In this document: one piece after another, positions 58,017 through 64,000 of the stretch
Layout of the letters: each line of letters opens with the position of its first letter
How positions within the stretch are numbered: the stretch's first letter is position 1
NCBI RefSeq assembly: GCF_009727055.1
Contig: NC_052360.1
Span: 63,788,525 to 63,852,524, forward strand
Origin: Benincasa hispida
Taxonomy: Eukaryota; Streptophyta; Magnoliopsida; Cucurbitales; Cucurbitaceae
Direction of reading: 5' to 3'
Length of the DNA: 64,000 bases
Made by a program: the position numbers and the translations under genes
Notes under the pieces: model-generated
Databases searched by the model: none
Told to the model about the DNA's origin: nothing
What the model saw: the letters and a program-made list of their open reading frames with translations, nothing else

Positions 58017-58803
58017 TTTCCCTTGTCAACCGGCATTGGCCTACCCCGCAGAGCAGTAGGTTGTGGGTTAGCAGGCGCTTTCCCTTTCCTCTTACTACCT
58101 TTCTTCTTCTTCCACTTGCTAGTGTCGAAAGAAGAAGGTGTAGACTTAGTTCTAGAGGTCGAACTTCGATGGAACTTCTTGGAAGATGAATCAATATTTG
58201 CCTCACCAACCCTCTTCTCCTTACTTTTCAGTAAGGACTGGAACGTCTGCAACTCATTGAGCAGAGTTGTAAGGTTGAAATCAAGCCTGTTCAAAACAGC
58301 ATTGCTTACATAATGGAGAAAGATTTCTGGTAACGACTCCAGAATGATGCTAACTTGGCTGGTCTTGTCGATGCTAGACCCATTCATCTTCGCCACATTA
58401 AAGTGGACCATCATGTTTAGAGCATGTTCTCAAACAAATGTACCCTTCTTCATTTTGGAGTTGAAGATGAACTTTAGAGCGTCATGCCTGAGCTGCACGG
58501 ACAGTTGTCACAACATTCCCCCCAGGGACTCCATGATCTTGCGTGCAGTGACCATGGACTCATGCTTCTTGGCCTAAATATCGTTAAGGCTGGCCAAGAT
58601 ATACGCTCGAGCCTTCTCGTTTGCCCATGTCCATTTCTCGTACGCCTCTCGAAAATTTCGAGCGACATTGGGAGGTGGAATAGAAGACACTCCTCCATAA
58701 GGACGAACCTAATAAATATCGTGTTTAACATGTTTTTCCAACTAGCGTAGTTCTCGCCAATCAGTTTATCGGCAGCCAAAAGTGCAAAAGTAGCGGTAGC
58801 CAT
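57986..58803 (-). pseudogene. gag of the large copia element
   Basis: Starts MATATFALLAADKLIGENYA at 58803; the frame shifts within the first third. From 58414 a later part is open: MVHFNVAKMNGSSIDKTSQV, a Ser/Lys-rich region (SKWKKKKGSKRKGK) and the beginning of a CCHC knuckle, CFHCNQDGH, near 58000. Mature function would be particle formation. Confidence 0.8.
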
Positions 58804-60400
58804 TTTAAAAGTTGCTAAAAAAAGAACAAACTTAATGAGTCTAGTTGCATTACCACTTTTATCACCAATTAAGTTTTAGCAAAATAGTTCTATTGTACCT
58901 TAAGTGATATCTATTTTGCAATGATGCCCCAATGAGGCAAGACAAAAGTCATTGTTGAGGTGATCAAGTGCCCTTTCACTAGGATGAGACAATCTCAACC
59001 ATTAGACAGAAACAATTCCTTGTAACCGAATCTAACAATCACCATTGTTCGGTTCAGAATTTGTTAACATCCTTAACAATTCTGCGTAAGTGTAACCTCT
59101 CATTTTAGGCCCTAGAGTCCCACCCTAATGTGCCCATCGTAGGGAAAAATCAGATTAGGATAAGAGACTAAAGCAACTCTATCCATTTCTGGAGATCAAA
59201 TAAAGAGTTGCGCAAATACAACCATCCTTTAGGGGGACACTCCCAGGGTGCCTTAAGGCGATACACGAAAACGTAATCCAAACTAATGAGAGAGACTGTG
59301 GGATATGTTGTCACACATCCCGCTCCCACTTACTATGAATATTCTCTCCATTTACCTTGGTACCTACCCAAACACAATCCTATAGGGGGACACTCACAGG
59401 GTGCCTTGAGGGCAAGGATAGATCTCACGGTGTGATGTTTTAGGAAGAAACGTGTAGAGAAAAAGTGAAGTATCATATACTCCAATTACCTCCCACTGAA
59501 TGTTCTATCTAGGGATTCATTAACTTAGTAAATTCGGCTACTGATTTTAACTAAGTGGGCATTTAATTTGCTAAAAAAACAACTCTTGTTTTTTATGATT
59601 AAACAAGTTTGATTCAAGTCTTATTAAACACTTTAACTGACTATCATCAAATTTGCATATATGTAACAAATCTATCTAGTTCACCTTTTTAGGTAGGTTC
59701 CCAAGTAGGGGTGTTCCGTTTCCATCAGCTTAGATACCCCAGCCTAGCCAGAACCCGCCTTAGACAAAAAGTCCCTTATAGATAGATTTGGTACAAATTT
59801 AATCTTTTATAAGTCAAATTAATCCTATTAAACTAAACTAAAAGATTAAACTTAAGTTTCTAATCTCATTAGAACCGTGATCTTAGGTCTATCTCAATCA
59901 AATTTTAAAACTCTTTTAGAACATGATTAAAGCCTAAGTTTGCATGTATGTCTTTCTCATTTATTTTAATTCTCATTTCATTAATTATAACCCTTATAAA
60001 AAATGAAACAATCAAAATCAACCACATTGCTAAGCTAGACATCCATAAGACATTTATAACTTTTATAAATAAACCTAAGTGTCATGCTTCATGCAATGTT
60101 CATTCATTACCATATATAACTTTTATATAACTTGTAATGAACCAAGCATACATGCTAACATACACACTTATACTATAACACTTATAATATAAAGATGATG
60201 CATGAATATGCTTAATGCATGCATATATTATAACTCTTATATTATATGATGCATGAGCATGCTTTAATGCAATTTAATCATGCAAACTACTATATTATAA
60301 CACTTATAATATAAAGATGATGCATTAATAAATGCATAAGCTATGGTGGATTTTAAAACTATATGACATACATTATGGCATATCAGTAAACATACATCAC
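58804..60400 (-). other. long leader-like non-coding stretch of the large copia element
   Basis: There is no open frame. A GGGGACACTC(C/A)CAGGGTGCC phrase occurs twice (59233 and 59388). The right part is a TATAAC/ATAATATAA-rich section with a tandem duplication. No LTR or primer site that I can recognise terminates it. Confidence 0.45.
60173..60330. repeat. about 121-bp tandem duplication
   Basis: TATAACACTTATAATATAAAGATGATGCAT occurs, split here as TATAACACTTATAATATAAA plus GATGATGCAT, at about 60174 and again at about 60295. The intervening text has GATGCATGAGCATGC-like words. Confidence 0.7.
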
Positions 60401-60833
60401 ATGTACATTCATTTAAAAATTTATGGACTGGGATAATCAGCCTAAAAAACCAAAAATAAAAGCTATCTATTACATAAAGAATCGAGTCAATTGGTTCAAA
60501 CAGGCAAACCAGGTCTTGAACCACTCGAATGAAGCCTCGTCACTTGATCCTGTAGCATCTTCCTTCAGATCGTTGAGTAAGGCTTATCGAGTATAAGTGA
60601 TCGTGTAGCGTGGATCGAGTGCTTTTGAACTATGCGATGAGCATGAAGGCCACCCGATCATGCAATGCACATCGAGTAACACATGTTATACAATCGAGTA
60701 GACACGACTATGTGATGAGCATGATTGTCTAGACGATAAGGAGCAAGCATCGGAGATATCGTATACGGTGAATTGAGTAACCAATGACTATGCAATGAGG
60801 CATGCTTGTCTACACGATCTTTTAGTGCGCGCG
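60401..60833. other. unassigned repeat-like DNA
   Basis: Rich in TCGAGTA, CGATGAGCATG and TGTCTA(C/G)ACGAT words, which recur within the stretch and resemble text in the LTRs at 7600 and 9560. No coding frame or clear boundary to the left. Confidence 0.4.
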
Positions 60834-61539
60834 TGTTCAACCCCGGCCAGACCACCTTCTAGCTAGAGAAGGGCATGATTGCAGCAGTTATCAACCCTGT
60901 GGCTGACATTATGCTAAGAACTCTTGCGGAATAAACTCTTGAATACCAAAATATAACTTAAAGTACAGTGGAATGCCTTTTAGTGCCCAAAAATTATTAT
61001 TAATTTAGAAAACATACATATTTAGAGTCATTAAAATTAGATTCACAAGTCCCAAACCCACAAACCCTAGTCCCTTATATGAACAACAGTAAACATGTAT
61101 ATTATGTTAACAGTAACCACCTAAATAGACGCGGTTTACAAATCTTTCGGTCCTTTAGTGCAGAACAGATGCAAAGCCTATTCTTCAGAAGGATTTTAAC
61201 AGCAACTGGTGGGGGGGGGGGATTTGAAAACGGGGTTGAGCTTACGCCTAGTGAGTGACTTAACAAAGGTAATTGATTCTCATGCAAAATCTCAAAAAAG
61301 AGTTTAACTGAAATATAAGCTTCTATAGTACTTGTACTGCAATATAAACATTTTCCAAGCATAAAACATATAAAGTTGTTTTAATTATAAAACAGTAAAA
61401 CTATTTCTCAGTTGAGGATAACCCTTACTGTGGATAAAACAATCCCAATACCAACTGCTAGTCAAGAGAGAACCCTTTTCCTCAATCTCTGACTCTAATA
61501 CCTACGTGCACGTGGCCATACTAAGTACCGTCATACCTT

Positions 61540-61695
61540 AGGTACTTCTGTTCAGATGCCTTCTCAAACGTCCTTCAATATCTAGTTGGTTTGGTACCTT
61601 CTCAAACATCCTTCAGTACCAATAGATACCTTCTCAAATGTCCTTCAGTATCTAGTTGGGCGGATACCTTCTCAAAATGTCCTTCGGTATCGCGT
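61540..61695 (-). repeat. LTR minisatellite, about 4 units
   Basis: Units of ATACCTTCTCAAA(T/C)GTCC followed by TTCAGTATCTAGTTGG, about 35-45 bp. Same theme and position as 20930-21215. Confidence 0.75.
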
Positions 61696-62540
61696 TTTAA
61701 GTAAAACTAGTCATAAATGACTTTCTCTCTTTAAATCATGTAAAGTATAACGCATATAAAAACATGGCTTTAAAGGTACTAAAGCATGCTGAGTATATTT
61801 AACACATATAAATCGCTTTTCAACAATTTCTCACACATGCATGCGTTTAAAACATAACTCATGGTTTGCTTGGAAATCACTTGTAAAACTAGCTGGCATG
61901 AGAATAATCTTCTTTAAAACATGCTTTCTATAACATGTTGTAATCAAACATTTTAAGCAAATGTTTTAGTCAAAACGTTTTAGCCACTCACCTTGATTGC
62001 TTCGGAGCTTTTCACTCTAGTAGCTCCCCTTTTCTACCTCGGGCTCTCTTTTCACCCCTAGAATCCAGATTTAATTTACAGCTTAGATTACTCATCGTTC
62101 TGGACCTTATTTTGAGATACTTCTTTCTACAAACATATTCTAAAATGTTCAGGAATCTTATCTTAAAATTTGAGCTCAGTAATTCTCGTGGTTTGGCCGG
62201 AATCACAGAATCTTCAAGACTTGCCCAGACTGATCCGACATCCTGACCCTTCTGTCTTCTTTTCAATTTCCAGCCTGATCCCTTCGATCTTTTCTTCTGG
62301 AAGCCCTACTTTGAAAACTAGACTTTCATATCTTTCAGGTGGCTTTGGAATCACTCCAAACGCACAAGTAAATTGGGAGAACTCCTCGTCCCAAGTTGAT
62401 GCATCCTCCTCAGACCTCACTGTCCAATGCACCCTCTATGTCTAACGCATGGATTTGGCTCCAACGCAAGGTTTGCTCAACTTTTCCACTCATTTTACGG
62501 TATTTCTGAATTGTGAACTAAAAATGAAGTCTCTTGGCTC

Positions 62541-62548
62541 TATTTATA
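62541..62548 (-). promoter_or_regulatory. TATA box of the Tekay-like LTR
   Basis: Minus strand reads CCTATAAATAGAG, with TATAAATA at these bases. Confidence 0.6.
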
Positions 62549-63627
62549 GGCGTTCAAACCTTCTCCGGAGTTGACACCACCTACTTGGTTGCATGGCCAA
62601 GTGTCTCCTTCTCACCCCATCAACGTAATTTTGTGATCATCACAAGCTAAGTGTCTTCTTCCCACCTTGCCAACACATGGGCCTCCAATCTGATGTCACC
62701 ACCTCAAATTCTTAAGGCTTAAGGCTTTCCTCCCAAGAAAACACATGGTTTTGATGATGTTATCCTGATGATTTCATCCTTGTATTTGTCCAACTCTTGG
62801 TTACTCAACGCCTAGTCCATAAGCAACACATAGCCTCTTCTCAACGCATAGCAAGCCAATTCACTATCCTGACAATTCAACTTAGCCATCGCAAGGAGGT
62901 AACCATCACTAATGCATAGGGTGACCGTCCATTCTTGACGCATGACTCATTCACATGACTTACTTGTCATGGACGCATGGTGCTGGCCACCAACGCATTG
63001 GAATGTTGCATGGGCTATCCGCTCGACGCATGAGCGTGCTTGGTCGGGTACTTAGGCGCATGGGTGTGGGGCGTGTGCTGGCCATCGCTCGCTCACTCGC
63101 ATGGGCGTATGGCATGGCTGCATAGCAGGGCACCTCGACGCACGACATGGCTCTCAGCGCATGAGCATGGCCGCTCGGTAGTGCGCTCAACACACGGGCA
63201 TAGTCGTTCGACACATTGGCAGGATGCTGGCTGAGACTGCTCGACACATGGCATAGGCGCTGGTCGAGGCTACTCGACGCATTGCATGGGCATTTAGCCA
63301 AGGTTGCTTAACGCATGCCACCCTCTAGCCTTCGTGCCATCCCAATGCCTCACTTCTATTTTCCTTCCTTCATCAATGCATCCAACGTATCCATCATCCA
63401 ACACATCCATCATCCAACGCATCCAATGCATCCATCATCCAATTTCTACACTTAGCCAAATTTTTTTCCAAATTTTCCCCAAAAGTCAACCTTTCAAATT
63501 TCCTCTTTTCTTCTAATTTCCATTCTTTTCTCTACCATTCCACACTAGTTTCCACATCAACCTACTCATCACACTAATCTCAATAGGGAACATACTCAAG
63601 TAGAGAAATTAGGATTCAAGGTTCACA

Positions 63628-63645
63628 TTTACCTCCCCCTTATAA
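63628..63645 (-). other. polypurine tract of the Tekay-like element
   Basis: Minus strand ATAAGGGGGAGGTAAA directly precedes the LTR start TGTGAACC. Confidence 0.75.
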
Positions 63646-63678
63646 AAATTTTGTCCTCGAAATTTCGTTACAAGTCTG

Positions 63679-64000
63679 TCAACTAAACAACTGCGGGTAC
63701 TTGTTTCTGATTTGCTATTCGGCTACCCACGTTGCTTCTTTCGTGCTATGGTTTCGCCATAGTACCTTTACCAATGGGATTGTCTTGTTCCTTAAAACCT
63801 GTTCTTTTCTGTCAAGAATCTCCACTGGTTCCTCTTCATAAGACAAATTCTCTTTCAACTGTACCGGTTGCTCAGGTAACACATGGGTAAGATCTGGCAC
63901 ATACTTTCTAAGCATTGCCACATGAAATACATCATAAATACGAGATAATTCTGGAGGTAAATCCAATCGATATTCCATTAGGCCAACTCTTTCTATTATC
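63679..64000 (-). pseudogene. integrase C-terminus with chromodomain, Tekay-like element
   Basis: Minus strand, open to the window edge. It reads LPPELSRIYDVFHVAMLRKY near 63960-63900, the conserved integrase tail of Tekay/Del elements. A chromodomain follows (EEEPVEILDRKEQVLRNK, then VKVLWRNHSTKEATW). The chromodomain would guide insertion to marked chromatin. An in-frame TAG at 63715-63717 cuts it just after WVAE; the same frame continues for 11 more codons to the TGA at 63679-63681. The rest of pol lies beyond the window. Confidence 0.85.

Larger units (their letters stand above)
46863..60400 (-). mobile_element. large minus-strand Ty1/copia element, hosting a nested copia
   Basis: LTR at 46863-48813, then going right: RNase H and RT (48900-50734), integrase (56663-57561), protease, and gag up to 58803. 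Between RT and integrase stands a complete younger copia element (50740-56657). A long leader-like stretch, 58804 to about 60400, follows the gag start. No second LTR like 46863-48813 is seen on the right, so either it is deleted or the border with the next gypsy LTR removed it. The right boundary is a guess. It belongs to the same family as the fragment at 12353 and the LTR at 7683. Confidence 0.75.
60834..63627 (-). repeat. 3' LTR of a Tekay-like chromovirus, 2.8 kb
   Basis: In plus coordinates TGTTCAACCCCGG...AAGGTTCACA, TG...CA ends. To its right the minus strand shows the polypurine tract and integrase end, so this is a 3' LTR in minus orientation. It carries a TATA at 62541-62548, a minisatellite at 61540-61695, an 11-G run at 61211-61221, and ACGCATG-rich text at 62800-63430. 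Layout matches the LTRs at 7453-12352 and 20111-24775. Confidence 0.78.

Noticed and set aside
57969..58313. 114-aa plus-strand ORF
   Set aside because: Shadow of the minus-strand gag and protease of the large copia element.

Overview
The window looks like nuclear DNA from a flowering plant. It has one spliced housekeeping gene (condensin II subunit CAP-D3) with plant-type introns, buried in nested LTR retrotransposons and hAT-like MITEs typical of eudicots. A cucurbit is my guess from general familiarity only, and the sequence does not prove it. There is no bacterial operon, rRNA, recognisable tRNA or CRISPR array.

Left block, 1-12960: a decayed Ty3/gypsy element (gag, protease, RT, RNase H, integrase, 3' LTR; 1-7452) whose RT is split by a 1.83-kb solo LTR with a perfect 5-bp target duplication. 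It abuts a long gypsy LTR (7453-12352), which is itself split by a copia LTR (7683-9522). That gypsy LTR sits in the RT/RNase H of an older copia element (12353-12960).

Second block, 13718-26487: two small MITEs, then a minus-strand copia element (15200-26487). It has been hit by an LTR-derived fold-back block (16541-17522), a hAT-like MITE (18818-19314) and a 4.7-kb gypsy-type LTR (from 20111).

Gene block, 28739-42170: CAP-D3 on the plus strand. Ten exons join in frame to give 1317 codons before the stop. Its first intron is 7.7 kb because it holds a rearranged copia element (30657-37393) with three LTRs. The middle part of that element is inverted, so about 1.9 kb of LTR plus gag occurs as facing inverted arms inside a transcribed intron. 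This is the most unusual structure in the window.

Right block, 43075-64000: an Athila-like gypsy LTR and gag start (43075-45690), a copia 5' LTR and gag start (45691-46862), and a large minus-strand copia element (46863 to about 60400). The last one carries a complete nested copia element (50740-56657, 203-bp LTRs, 5-bp target duplication), which in turn carries a 340-bp MITE with an 8-bp target duplication. The window ends with the 3' LTR and chromodomain-bearing integrase end of a minus-strand Tekay-like chromovirus.

All retroelement coding regions carry stops or frameshifts, so they are annotated as pseudogenes. CAP-D3 is the only gene that appears functional. LTR edges were placed by eye from TG...CA ends, primer sites, polypurine tracts and similarity between copies; where no target duplication is given, edges are approximate.
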